This document shows, one piece after another, positions 26,498 to 35,008 of a stretch of DNA of 64,000 nucleotides. The position numbers and the translations under genes were made by a program. Every line of letters starts with the position of its first letter. The stretch's first letter is position 1. The stretch spans positions 124,001-188,000 of the forward strand of contig NZ_JAMGBG010000011.1 of NCBI RefSeq assembly GCF_023516595.1. Direction: 5' to 3'. Below the pieces are notes generated by a model. That model was given only the letters and a program-made list of their open reading frames with translations. It searched no databases and was not told the DNA's origin. The DNA is from Streptomyces neyagawaensis (lineage in GTDB: Bacteria > Actinomycetota > Actinomycetes > Streptomycetales > Streptomycetaceae).

Positions 26498-27922
26498 TCA
26501 GGCGAGGACCCTCGCGACGAGCACGCAGGCGTCGTCCTCGCGCTCGCCCTCGCTGAACTCCTCCACCACCGCCCGTACTCCGTCCCGGGCCGTCCGCGCC
26601 TCGGCGAACCGCGGGCCCAGGTCCAGCAGCCGCTGGACAGCTGCCGTGCCCCCGGGGACCAGCCCATCGGTGTGCAGGAGCAGGAGATCACCCGGTCGGA
26701 GCGTCACCTCGGCCTGCCCGTAGACGGCGCCCGAGGTCGCTCCGAGCAGGACACCGTCCGGCGTCGGCAGCACGCGCCCCGTCCCGTCGCGGAACAGCAG
26801 CGGGGCGGGGTGCCCCGCCTGCGCCCACACCAGGGTGCGGGTCGCCGGTCGGTAGCGGCAGCACACGGCGCTGCCGAGGGCCGGTTGCCCGGTGGCGTCG
26901 AGTAACTGGTTGAGGCAGACCATCAGCTGCCCCGGCGTGGTGCCGGCCATGGCCATCCCACGGACCGCGCCGATCAGCGTCGCCATGCCCGAGGTGACGG
27001 TCACCCCCTGGCCGGTGAGATCGCCGACGCTCAACAGGCTTTCGCCGCCCGGCAGTTCGAGGGCGTCGTACCAGTCCCCGCCGATCAGCGCGGTCGTCGA
27101 GCAGGGCAGGTAGCGGGCCGCCACGTCCAGGGTCCCGGGGCCCCGGTGCGGGAGCCGCAGGGCGCCACGCCATGGCGGCAGCACGGCCTCCTGGAGCTCG
27201 ACCGCGATCCGGTGCTCGGCCCGGGCGATGTGCCGTCGGCGTTCGAGCGAGTCGCGGGTCTCGGTCACCGCACGCTGGCTGCGCCGCAGTTCGCTGACGT
27301 CCCGCAGAACCGCCCACATGGAGGCGGTGCTGCCGTCGTCGTCGAGTACGGGCTCGCCCATCATGTGCACGGTGCGCACCGCCCCGTCGGGGAGCACGAT
27401 CCGGAACTCGCCGTCGATGCGCCGGGCGTCGATCAGACAGTCCGTCACCATCGCCGTCAGCTGCGGCCGGTCCTCCTCCAGCACCAGCGACGGCAGCTCG
27501 TCGAGCGTGAGCGCCGGAGCGGCCGGATCGCGCCCGAGGATCTCGTACAGCTCCCGGGACCAGCTCGCCTCGTCCGTGAGGAGGTTCCACTCGGCGCTGC
27601 CGACCCGGCTGAGCAGCGACTCGCGCGGGCGCGCCGCGACCGGTGCGGCGGGAGCGCCGGCCTCGTCCGCGTCGGCCGCCGGGACGTCGGGACCGTCCCG
27701 CAGCTGGGCCAAGTGGTCGTCCAAATCGTTCAGTTGATGGAGCGCCAGGTCGTACAGGGCCCGCTGCCACCGGCCCTCGGCGTCCGTACCGTCGGCGGAG
27801 GCGCCACGCCGTACGGCGTCCATGTCGCCGCGCAGTCGGCGCGTCTGCGAGATGAGCGCGTCGACCGTGCCGCGTCGGGGCGGCTGGGCGGCGGGGCGAT
27901 CCGCGGAGAGAGGGGACGGCAT
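26498..27922 (-). CDS. PAS-domain PP2C/SpoIIE-type serine phosphatase
   Basis: The 474-residue protein has a helical N-terminus (about 15-70), a PAS fold at about 105-220 (AEWNLLTDEASWSRELYEIL, GEFRIVLPDGAVRTVHMMGEP), a short coiled linker and a SpoIIE-type phosphatase domain from about 250. Metal-binding aspartates lie in IGGDWYDALELPGG and VGDLTGQGV, and in a late EDDACVLVARVLA. Such enzymes dephosphorylate anti-sigma-factor antagonists in partner-switching control of stress and development. No antagonist or anti-sigma gene is adjacent. Start ATG 27922 with GGAG six bases upstream. Confidence 0.87.
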   Translation of the reverse strand: MPSPLSADRPAAQPPRRGTVDALISQTRRLRGDMDAVRRGASADGTDAEGRWQRALYDLALHQLNDLDDHLAQLRDGPDVPAADADEAGAPAAPVAARPRESLLSRVGSAEWNLLTDEASWSRELYEILGRDPAAPALTLDELPSLVLEEDRPQLTAMVTDCLIDARRIDGEFRIVLPDGAVRTVHMMGEPVLDDDGSTASMWAVLRDVSELRRSQRAVTETRDSLERRRHIARAEHRIAVELQEAVLPPWRGALRLPHRGPGTLDVAARYLPCSTTALIGGDWYDALELPGGESLLSVGDLTGQGVTVTSGMATLIGAVRGMAMAGTTPGQLMVCLNQLLDATGQPALGSAVCCRYRPATRTLVWAQAGHPAPLLFRDGTGRVLPTPDGVLLGATSGAVYGQAEVTLRPGDLLLLHTDGLVPGGTAAVQRLLDLGPRFAEARTARDGVRAVVEEFSEGEREDDACVLVARVLA

Positions 27923-28394
27923 CACGTACTCCGAGGGGGGACGGTACGACCAACGCTGACGGATGGGCCGGTTACGACTGTTGCACAGCCCGCGACGCGC
28001 TGTAAGGGATTTGGCAAGACACGACACGGTGGTGCTTCCGGTATATGCCGCTGTCCTTGCGGACCGGGCCCGCCGCGGGATCCCGCTACGCATCCCGAGG
28101 GGGCAAGTCGTAGGCGGTGTACGCGACTTGATGGATGGTCGGGTCTACTCCGAGCCGCTATCAAGCCCGTGTTCGAGGGTCGTTTGTGCGAGCCGCTTTG
28201 ATCCTGTGGAGCGGTGTCGGTACATCCGAGGAGAACCGGCGTCCGCCGGGGGAACGAGGGACTCGGGTACGGGGGAAACGGGTGACTTGGGTCACAGCGG
28301 TGAATCCAGGAAAGCGTGGCGCGCGAATGCCCTTCGCGAGGCCGATGAGGCATGTCGGCGCAGGGCCGACCCGGATCCGAAACGGAGAGCGCGC
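27923..28394. other. Divergent control region of the phosphatase and SsgA-like genes
   Basis: This 472-bp stretch holds no gene I can support. It contains one candidate Crp site (28282-28295) and several AT-richer patches near 27960-28030 and 28125-28150 that could hold promoters, but I could not fix -35/-10 pairs. Confidence 0.5.
28282..28295. promoter_or_regulatory. Candidate Crp binding site
   Basis: GTGACTTGGGTCAC is a symmetric site with 5-bp arms and matches the S. coelicolor Crp pattern GTG-N6-GNCAC (pattern recalled from the literature). It is 99 bases upstream of the SsgA-like start codon. Confidence 0.45.
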
Positions 28395-28808
28395 ATGACC
28401 GTCACACTGGAACAGCCCGCACGAGTCCTCCTGGTCACGGCCGAGGACCGCGAGCTGCCGGTGCCCACCACGCTGCGCTACACCTCCGACGACCCGCTGG
28501 CCGTGCATCTCGACTTTCCCGCGGACATCTCGCTCAGCGGGTCCATGGTGACCTGGACGTTCGCCCGCGAGCTGCTCGACGAGGGGCTGCGGAAGCCCGC
28601 CGGAACCGGGGACGTGCACATCTGGCCCTGCGGGCGCACCCGCACGGTCGTGGAGCTGCACTCGCCGCACGGCATGGCCCTGCTCCGGTTCGACACCGCC
28701 GCCCTCCGGCGCTTCCTGGTGCGCACCTTCGCCGTCGTCGGCTCCGGCAGCGAGCCGGTCGGACGGGCCGTCGACCGAGGCCTGACGGCCCTCTTCGACG
28801 GCGTCTGA
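28395..28808 (+). CDS. SsgA-like protein (SALP), sporulation/cell-division regulator
   Basis: The 137-residue protein has the SALP layout: LPVPTTLRYTSDDPLAVHLDF, VTWTFARELLDEGLRKPAGTGDVHIWPCG and LLRFDTAALRRFLVRTFAVV. SALPs are restricted to sporulating actinomycetes; SsgB recruits FtsZ and others guide septation, autolysis or spore maturation. Which SALP this is cannot be told by eye, and it lacks the features I associate with SsgB. ATG 28395 has GGAG seven bases upstream. The long upstream region with a Crp-like site suggests independent control. Confidence 0.9.
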   Translation: MTVTLEQPARVLLVTAEDRELPVPTTLRYTSDDPLAVHLDFPADISLSGSMVTWTFARELLDEGLRKPAGTGDVHIWPCGRTRTVVELHSPHGMALLRFDTAALRRFLVRTFAVVGSGSEPVGRAVDRGLTALFDGV

Positions 28809-28833
28809 CCGGCGGCGCGCCCGGTGGCGCGGG

Positions 28834-28891
28834 ACGGCGGGCTCAGTAGTGCGGGGCGACGGGCTCGGTACGCGGGCGGCGGGTTCAGTAG
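28834..28891. repeat. Imperfect tandem repeat at convergent 3' ends
   Basis: Three copies of a 20-23 bp unit, cores CGGCGGGCTCAGTAG, CGACGGGCTCGGTAC and CGGCGGGTTCAGTAG, span the gap between the SsgA-like and BaeRF3 genes and run into the BaeRF3 stop. Confidence 0.65.
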
Positions 28892-29982
28892 CGGAGGACG
28901 CCCGCGATGCCGCGCGCGTCGCCGAGGGCGCCGTCGGGCACGAACCGCACCTCGGCCCCGGTGTCGAGGCACCGTTCGACGATCTCGTCCACGATGTCGT
29001 CGCGGGCGTCCAGCTCGCCGCTCTCCGCCGGGACGAGGTGGACTCCGCCGTCGGCGCGGACGGCCGCCCGGTAGTTCTCCTCGACGGCCAGGAGCTGGAC
29101 GCGGCCCTGCTCCGCGTTCTGCCGGACCTCGTCGACGCCGGCCGCGAACGCCTTGCTGCCGCGGGCCGCCTCCAGCCGCCGGGCCACCGTGTCGACGTTC
29201 CTGCGGTTCTCGGCCTCGATCATCGGGGCGATCGCCTGCCACACCGCGTCCGGGGTGCCGTGCGCCAGACCACCGTGCGGAATGTGGGTGGCGTCCTTGG
29301 TGACGGTGCCGATCTCGTCGAGCAGGGACAGCGCCGCCGTCTCGCCCGTCACGTACAGGGGCCGCGGATGCGTACGCAGCACCCGGCTCATCGCGGTGTC
29401 GGCGTCCCGCAGGAAGTGCCGGGTGTCCTCGTCCTGGAAGGCGCTCGGCATGTCGCCGATCCGCTGCTGCCGCTCCGCGTCGAAGTTGTCGCGGTCCCGG
29501 GTGAGCGGGAACCCGCCGGCGCGCGCGGGCGTGACCCGGTCGCCGCCGCCGCTCCACAGTGCGACCCGGTCGGAGGAGACCGACAGCACCCAGAAGGGGC
29601 GCTCGGCGGCCTGCGCGGCCACCAGGTTCCGGGTCAGAAAGGTGTCCGCGAGCACCACGCGCTCCGGTACCGGCCGGGCCAGTGACCACACCTGGTGCTC
29701 GCCCGGCGCAGCGAAGATCGCCAGACCGTCCTCGGCGTGCGTCAGATCCACCTCGGCCAGCGCGCGGTCCAACTGCTCTACGACGTCGTTGCGCCGCTCA
29801 CGGGTGACCGCGGGATCGTGGTCCAGCTGCTTCTTCGCCTCGGCGAGCACATTGCGGAGCCGGACCGGATCCTGGGCGTTCTCCGGTTCCCGCCGATGCG
29901 TCGGCGTCAGCACCGACACGGCGGGGTACGGCCGCGGACGGCGCAGTTCGGTGAGGGTCGCGGGGCTGAGGGCATGCTCCAT
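28885..29982 (-). CDS. BaeRF3-type protein (bacterial archaeo-eukaryotic release factor family)
   Basis: The 365-residue protein starts MEHALSPATLTELRRPRPYP and has AVSVLTPTHRREPENAQDP, FLTRNLVAAQAAERPFWVLS and a C-terminal region with VQLLAVEENYRAAVRADGG. These blocks fit the BaeRF3 family, predicted relatives of eRF1 thought to act in stalled-ribosome rescue or translation stress. The ATG at 29982 has a -10-like TATCGT six bases upstream and no ribosome site, so it may be leaderless. Family call from memory; no experimental function known to me. Confidence 0.72.
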   Translation of the reverse strand: MEHALSPATLTELRRPRPYPAVSVLTPTHRREPENAQDPVRLRNVLAEAKKQLDHDPAVTRERRNDVVEQLDRALAEVDLTHAEDGLAIFAAPGEHQVWSLARPVPERVVLADTFLTRNLVAAQAAERPFWVLSVSSDRVALWSGGGDRVTPARAGGFPLTRDRDNFDAERQQRIGDMPSAFQDEDTRHFLRDADTAMSRVLRTHPRPLYVTGETAALSLLDEIGTVTKDATHIPHGGLAHGTPDAVWQAIAPMIEAENRRNVDTVARRLEAARGSKAFAAGVDEVRQNAEQGRVQLLAVEENYRAAVRADGGVHLVPAESGELDARDDIVDEIVERCLDTGAEVRFVPDGALGDARGIAGVLRY

Positions 29983-29988
29983 GACTTC

Positions 29989-29994
29989 ACGATA
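29989..29994 (-). promoter_or_regulatory. -10 box of a leaderless promoter (BaeRF3 gene)
   Basis: TATCGT on the minus strand stands six bases before the ATG. Confidence 0.35.
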
Positions 29995-30193
29995 GGACTG
30001 ATTCGCGTGTCGGGCATTTGGGGTATCCAGGTCACCCTTCGCGGCAGGTCGGAGTCCGGACCGGGCCGCGGGTGAGAGGGATGGGTCGGCCGACGGCGAG
30101 CACGGGTCGGGCCCGCCGCCGCGCACCGGTGAGGGTGCGCGCCCGACGGGCCCGACTCGGTCGTTCAGTGGCGGCGGGTGCCCGCCGTGCGTG

Positions 30194-30724
30194 TCAGCCG
30201 ACTTCCTTCTTCAGCGACTTGTCCGCGGCGGCCTGGGACGCCTTCCACCAGGTCGTCACCGGCTCCCAGACCTTCACCTTCTTGGTCGCGCCCAGCTGCT
30301 TCAGCGTGAACAGCCGGCCGCCGAGGTTCGGGTTGGCCGACACGCCGATCGTGTCGACGCGGCGCGCCTCGGGGTCCTTGAGGTCGGCGATCGTGCGGAC
30401 CGTCGCATACGCCGTCTTCCCGGCGCCCAGCTTGTACGGCCCGCTCTCGCCCGATGGCACAGGCTGGGCCGACCCGTCCAGGTCGCCGAAGGTGACCACG
30501 GGCAGGCGGTCGATCGTGCACGTACGGGTGCCGGTGTTCTTGACGGTGATGTGCACGATCCTCGTGTCCTTCGCCTGCTTGGCGCCGATCTTGAGGACCT
30601 TCGCCTTGCAGACGGGAACCTTGGCGGCCGGCTGGGCGGCCAGACCCTGCGGCGCGGCCGCGAGGAGCAGCGCGGCGCCGGCGGTCGCCACGGTCGAGAC
30701 GGTGAGGACGGAACGGATACGCAT
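30194..30724 (-). CDS. Secreted DUF4232-like protein
   Basis: The 176-residue protein has a clear signal peptide (1-30, MRIRSVLTVSTVATAGAALL...GLAA). The mature part is one beta-rich domain with a pair of cysteines (KVPVCKAKVLKIG and GTRTCTIDRLPVVTFGDLDG), typical of DUF4232 proteins that are abundant in actinomycete secretomes. Function unknown. ATG 30724 is preceded by GGGGGAAT. Confidence 0.75.
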   Translation of the reverse strand: MRIRSVLTVSTVATAGAALLLAAAPQGLAAQPAAKVPVCKAKVLKIGAKQAKDTRIVHITVKNTGTRTCTIDRLPVVTFGDLDGSAQPVPSGESGPYKLGAGKTAYATVRTIADLKDPEARRVDTIGVSANPNLGGRLFTLKQLGATKKVKVWEPVTTWWKASQAAADKSLKKEVG

Positions 30725-30849
30725 CGGTGTATTCCCCCAGGTTCGGTCACATACGAGTGCGGGTCGCGTGAAATGCGACGCACACCCAGTGTGACGGGCG
30801 AGGTGCGAGCAGGGTTGTAGCCGATCCGCCCGTGTTACACGCCTGATGC

Positions 30850-32430
30850 TCAGTCGTCGGCTCCGCATGAACTTCCGTCGTCGGGCAGCGAGCCGTACAG
30901 CAGGAACTCGTCGACCGTCTCGCGCACGCACTTCGACGACGCGTACCCGGTGTGTCCCTTCCCCTTGTTGTCGAGGACGACCGCCGAGGAGCCGAGGCGC
31001 TTCGCCGTCTCCACGGTCCAGCGGTACGGCGTCGCGGGGTCGCCCCGGGTGCCCACCAGCAGCATCCTCGGGGTGTCCACGTCCCGCACCTCCTCACGGA
31101 TGAAGTCGGTGCCCTTCGGGCGGCCGTAGCACATCAGCACCTGCGTGAGGCGATACTTGCCGAACACCGGGGAGGCGTCCTCGTACGCGGCGCGCAGGTC
31201 CGCGATCTCCTCCGTGATCCGGCCGGCGGTGGGCCGGTCGGGGTCGTCGGCGCAGTTGATCGCCATCAGCGCGGCGGGGACGTTGTCGAGCGGCACGTCC
31301 TCCTCGTCGACGAGCCCACCGCTCGGACTCGGGGTGGCGGACCGGGGAGGCCTGCTCATGCCACCGCCCGCGAGCGCCACGACGCCCCGGGTGTCGCCGT
31401 CGTGGACGAGCATGTTGAGGGCCTGCGTCAGCGCGGGCCACATCTGCTCGCTGTAGAGGGCCTGGCTGATGGCGCCCACCAGGTCCTGCCCGGAGAACTC
31501 CGGCCCGAAGTCCGTCGGCACGGGGGACTCGTCCAGCGACTCGACGAGGTCGACGACCTGTTCCCGGGCCGAGCGGGCGTCCTGCCCGAACGGGCAGGTC
31601 AGTTGCTCGGCGCACGCGTCGAGATAGTCCTCCAGCGCGGTCTGCTGGCCCTGGGCACCGACGAGGCCCTGCTCCGCCAGCGGCTCGGTGAGGGTGTCGA
31701 CGCCGTCGAGCACCATGCGGCCCACCTTCTTCGGGAACTGCGCCGCGTACACCGCGCCGAGCCGGGTCCCGTAGGAGAAGCCGAGGTAGTTGAGCTTCTT
31801 GTCGCCGAGGGCGGCACGCATCACGTCCAGGTCGCGGGAGGCGTTCACCGTGCCGATGTGCGGCAGCACGGGACCGGAGTGCCTGCCGCAGGCCGCGGCG
31901 GCCTTCTTCAACTGCTTGAGCGCGACCTCGGGGTCGTTCGCGTCGTTGCCGTCGTCCGTCGCCTCCATGGCCTCGTCGGTGCCCTCGCCGCAGCTCACGG
32001 GGGAGGAGCGGCCGACGCCGCGCGGATCGAAGGAGACGACGTCGTACCCCTTGGTGAGGGCCATGAACTCCGCGCCGCCGTAGGCCAGTTCGGGGACGCC
32101 CGGGCCGCCGGGGCCACCGAAGTTCAGCAGCAGGCTGCCCCGTGAGTCGCCCGTCGCCCGGTAGCGGGCCAACGCCAGGTCGAGCGTCCCCTTCCCGGGC
32201 CGCGCGTAGTCGAGGGGCACGGTGACCTTGCCGCAGCGCAGATCCTTGGGCATCTCCACGCCCGTGCATCTGCGCCACTTGATCTTCTGGTCGTAGAAGC
32301 GGGACAGGTCGGGCTGCTCGTCGTCCTGCTCGTCGGCGCCCGCCGCCGCGGCCGGCAACCCGGCCCCCAGCAGGGCCAGCACCATGACCGCGGCTCCGCT
32401 GAACGGACGCCGTCTGCGCGTGGACCGCAT
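30850..32430 (-). CDS. Secreted alpha/beta-hydrolase peptidase (S33, tripeptidyl aminopeptidase/TAP-like)
   Basis: The 526-residue exported enzyme has a signal peptide (1-31) and an alpha/beta hydrolase fold with oxyanion loop LLLNFGGPGGPGVPE and nucleophile Ser219 in GFSYGTRLG. The C-terminal TAP-like domain contains LLVGTRGDPATPY (acid Asp) and GKGHTGYASSKC (His). Streptomyces homologues remove tripeptides from secreted pro-proteins or supply peptides for nutrition. The ATG follows TGGAGG by five bases. Confidence 0.88.
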   Translation of the reverse strand: MRSTRRRRPFSGAAVMVLALLGAGLPAAAAGADEQDDEQPDLSRFYDQKIKWRRCTGVEMPKDLRCGKVTVPLDYARPGKGTLDLALARYRATGDSRGSLLLNFGGPGGPGVPELAYGGAEFMALTKGYDVVSFDPRGVGRSSPVSCGEGTDEAMEATDDGNDANDPEVALKQLKKAAAACGRHSGPVLPHIGTVNASRDLDVMRAALGDKKLNYLGFSYGTRLGAVYAAQFPKKVGRMVLDGVDTLTEPLAEQGLVGAQGQQTALEDYLDACAEQLTCPFGQDARSAREQVVDLVESLDESPVPTDFGPEFSGQDLVGAISQALYSEQMWPALTQALNMLVHDGDTRGVVALAGGGMSRPPRSATPSPSGGLVDEEDVPLDNVPAALMAINCADDPDRPTAGRITEEIADLRAAYEDASPVFGKYRLTQVLMCYGRPKGTDFIREEVRDVDTPRMLLVGTRGDPATPYRWTVETAKRLGSSAVVLDNKGKGHTGYASSKCVRETVDEFLLYGSLPDDGSSCGADD

Positions 32431-32734
32431 GCGTGCCTCCAGGGGCACCCGGCCAGGGGCGACCGGGGACGACCCCCGGATCACGATAGGCGGGCTCCCG
32501 CGCCCACGCCTCCCGGCGGGCGGGCTGCCCGAACCTGCCGTAGCCTGCGCCGCGACACCCGTCGGCACTGGTCGGACACCTCTCACCCGTCCGCGTGAAT
32601 CCGGCCGCCGCGAAGCCCGATGGCCGACAGATCTCGTCCGTATCCCGCGTCGCGACGGCCACCGGATTCGACCAGGATGCTGCGGACGTGCGGCCGACCA
32701 CCGCACTCGCGACCTCATCGAACGGAGCGCACAG
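32431..32734. other. Divergent intergenic region, peptidase / GNAT
   Basis: This 304-bp region presumably holds both promoters. I see no clear -10/-35 pair, palindrome or small gene. Confidence 0.5.
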
Positions 32735-33583
32735 ATGACCACTTCGGGGGCTCAGGACCTCGTCGTCAGCCGGGCCACGCTCGACGACTGGGCGGTGGTC
32801 GCCGCATGGGCGGGGGAGGAGGGCTGGAACCCGGGGCTCTCCGACGCGCCGTGCTTCTTCGCCCAGGACCCCGACGGCTTCTTCATCGGCAGGGTCGACG
32901 GAGAGCCGGTCTCGTCCGTCTCCGTCGTCACCTACGACGCCGACTACGCCTTCCTCGGCTTCTACCTCGTCCGCCCCGACCAGCGCGGCCGCGGCCACGG
33001 CCTCACGACGTGGAAGACCGCTCTCGCCCACGCCGGGGGCCGCACCGTCGGGCTCGACGGGGTGGTCGCGCAGCAGCACAACTACCGGCAGTCCGGTTTC
33101 GAGTTCGCCTACCGCACCTTCCGCTACACGGGAACGGCCCCCTGGGTGGAGGTGCCCGCGGACGTCCGGCCCGTCGAGGACCCTCAGACCGTCGCCGCGT
33201 ACGACAGCGCCTGCTGCGCCGCCGACCGCCCCCGCTTCCTGGAGCGCTGGCTGACCACCGAGGGGCACCGGGCCCTCGCCCGGGTCGTCGACGGACGGCT
33301 CACCGGCTACGGGGTCATCCGACCCGGCCGGGACGCGCTGCGCGTCGGCCCGCTCTTCGCGGACACCGCCGCGGACGCCCGGGCGCTCCTCGCGGGCCTG
33401 GCCGCCGAGGCCGCGGGCCGGGTGTTCGCCATCGACATTCCCGAGGAGAACACGGCGGCGGTCTCCCTGGCCGAGGAGTACGGGCTGACGCCGTCCTTCG
33501 AGACGGCCCGCATGTACACCGGCCCGATCCGGCCGTACGCCCACGACCGCGTCTTCGGGGTCACGACTCTGGAGCTCGGCTAG
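32735..33583 (+). CDS. GNAT N-acetyltransferase with a second C-terminal GNAT-like domain
   Basis: The 282-residue protein has a GNAT core at 8-140 with the acetyl-CoA loop LVRPDQRGRGHGLTTWKTAL and a C-terminal acetyltransferase-like extension (VRPVEDPQTVAAYDSACCAA onward), a two-domain form common in actinomycetes. Acceptor unknown. Its last 23 bases overlap the 3' end of the convergent acyltransferase gene. ATG 32735 has GGAG upstream. Confidence 0.82.
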   Translation: MTTSGAQDLVVSRATLDDWAVVAAWAGEEGWNPGLSDAPCFFAQDPDGFFIGRVDGEPVSSVSVVTYDADYAFLGFYLVRPDQRGRGHGLTTWKTALAHAGGRTVGLDGVVAQQHNYRQSGFEFAYRTFRYTGTAPWVEVPADVRPVEDPQTVAAYDSACCAADRPRFLERWLTTEGHRALARVVDGRLTGYGVIRPGRDALRVGPLFADTAADARALLAGLAAEAAGRVFAIDIPEENTAAVSLAEEYGLTPSFETARMYTGPIRPYAHDRVFGVTTLELG

Positions 33584-34739
33584 CGGCCTTGGCGGTCGCC
33601 CGTTGCGAGGATGGTGACGACGCCGCGTCCACCGCCGAGGGCGCGGCTGCCGACGGTTCTGCGGCGGTCGGCCGCTTGAACGCCCACTCCATGCGCGGCT
33701 CGACGACGCAGCGCAGCACGGCGCGTACGGGGGACGTGCACAGCAGGGTGATGCCGGCGACCGCGACGGCCGTGACCGCGAGTTGCCCGAGTGGGGTGTG
33801 GAGCCACTCGGCGGCGTACCAGTCCCGGAAGCGGGCCCACTTGATCACGAAACCGTGCAGCAGATAGCCGCACATCGTGCCCGTGCCCAGCGCCGTGAAC
33901 CACATGTGCCGACGCGGCACCCAGGCCAGGAAACAGGCCGTCAGCAGCACCGCCAGACCGAACAGCGCGGGCGTGGTGAGCAGCCCCGCCCAGCGGGAGG
34001 CACCCTGCCCGGTGACACTGCCCCGGTGGTAGAACCAGCCCGCGTCGAACCACGGGGCCACCCCGTACGCCGTCACGAGCGCCCCCACACCCACGACGAG
34101 CGCCCCGAGCCGCACCCGGCGGCCGCGGAGCCGCTCGAAGTGCTCGGGGCGCAGGGTCAGCCCCAGCACGAAGAACGGCAGGAACCCCAGGACGCGCTGG
34201 ATGGAGATGTCCCCGCCGAGGTCCGGCGAGACCGCCGCGAGCGTCGCCAGACCGAGTGCGACCGGCACCGGGTACCGCAGCGCCAGCCACACCGGGGTGG
34301 TCACCCGCCAGACGAACAGCGCGACCAGGAACCACATCACGTACCAGGGGTCCAGCAGGCTCAGCGGATACCCCGGGTCGTCCTGTGCCCACCGGTAGAA
34401 CAGCGTGTACGCGGTCTCGAACACCACGTACGGCACCACCACCCCGGTCAGCAGCCGCCTCAGTCGGCCGGGCGCCATGTCGAAGTTCCGCGAGAAGTAG
34501 CCGGAGATCAGGGCGAAGGCCGGCATGTGGAAGGCGTAGACCGTCAGATACGCGGCCGTCGCGGCCCGGCTGCCGTACGTCAGCGGCTCCCAGGCGTGCC
34601 CGCACGCCACCAGGACGAGGGTGAGGTACTTCGCGTTGTCGAAGTACGGGTCCCGCGACCCACGCCCCACCGAGGGACCGTCCCGGTCGGACGGGGCCGT
34701 CAGGGCGGGACGGGAGTGCTGCGCCACGTCTTCAGGCAT
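33561..34739 (-). CDS. Acyltransferase family 3 membrane protein
   Basis: The 392-residue protein has about ten membrane helices and the acyltransferase-3 N-terminal signature DPYFDNAKYLTLVLVACGHAWEPL with the conserved His, plus FHMPAFALISGYFSRNF. The family moves acyl groups to sugars or lipids at the membrane. The last 45 residues are Ala/Ser-rich and cytoplasmic. The ATG at 34739 is preferred; a TTG seven codons upstream is possible. No polysaccharide genes are adjacent, so the acceptor is unknown. Confidence 0.82.
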   Translation of the reverse strand: MPEDVAQHSRPALTAPSDRDGPSVGRGSRDPYFDNAKYLTLVLVACGHAWEPLTYGSRAATAAYLTVYAFHMPAFALISGYFSRNFDMAPGRLRRLLTGVVVPYVVFETAYTLFYRWAQDDPGYPLSLLDPWYVMWFLVALFVWRVTTPVWLALRYPVPVALGLATLAAVSPDLGGDISIQRVLGFLPFFVLGLTLRPEHFERLRGRRVRLGALVVGVGALVTAYGVAPWFDAGWFYHRGSVTGQGASRWAGLLTTPALFGLAVLLTACFLAWVPRRHMWFTALGTGTMCGYLLHGFVIKWARFRDWYAAEWLHTPLGQLAVTAVAVAGITLLCTSPVRAVLRCVVEPRMEWAFKRPTAAEPSAAAPSAVDAASSPSSQRATAKAASRAPES

Positions 34740-34821
34740 CGAAAGTAGTTCTCCGGTCAACGACGACGGACCCGGACCGCCTGCCCCGTTCCGGCAGTCT
34801 CAGTCGTCGTCGGTTACGACC

Positions 34822-34857
34822 GTCTCCGTCTTCGTCTCCGTCTCTGTCTTCGTCTTC
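34822..34857. repeat. Hexanucleotide repeat upstream of divergent genes
   Basis: Six consecutive hexamers of the form GTCTCC/GTCTTC/GTCTCT lie in the 269-bp divergent region between the acyltransferase and a GNAT gene. Confidence 0.8.
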
Positions 34858-35008
34858 GTCGGCCGCGCCCGCTCTCGACACCACTCCCGTCCTCGGGACC
34901 GTTCGAATGCCCTGTGCGGGGTGCACCCTCCGTCGTGTGTCCGAATCACACCCCTTTCCGCGAGCGACACCCGTTGCCAGGGCGAACGAGTGATGATGGA
35001 GTGACCGT

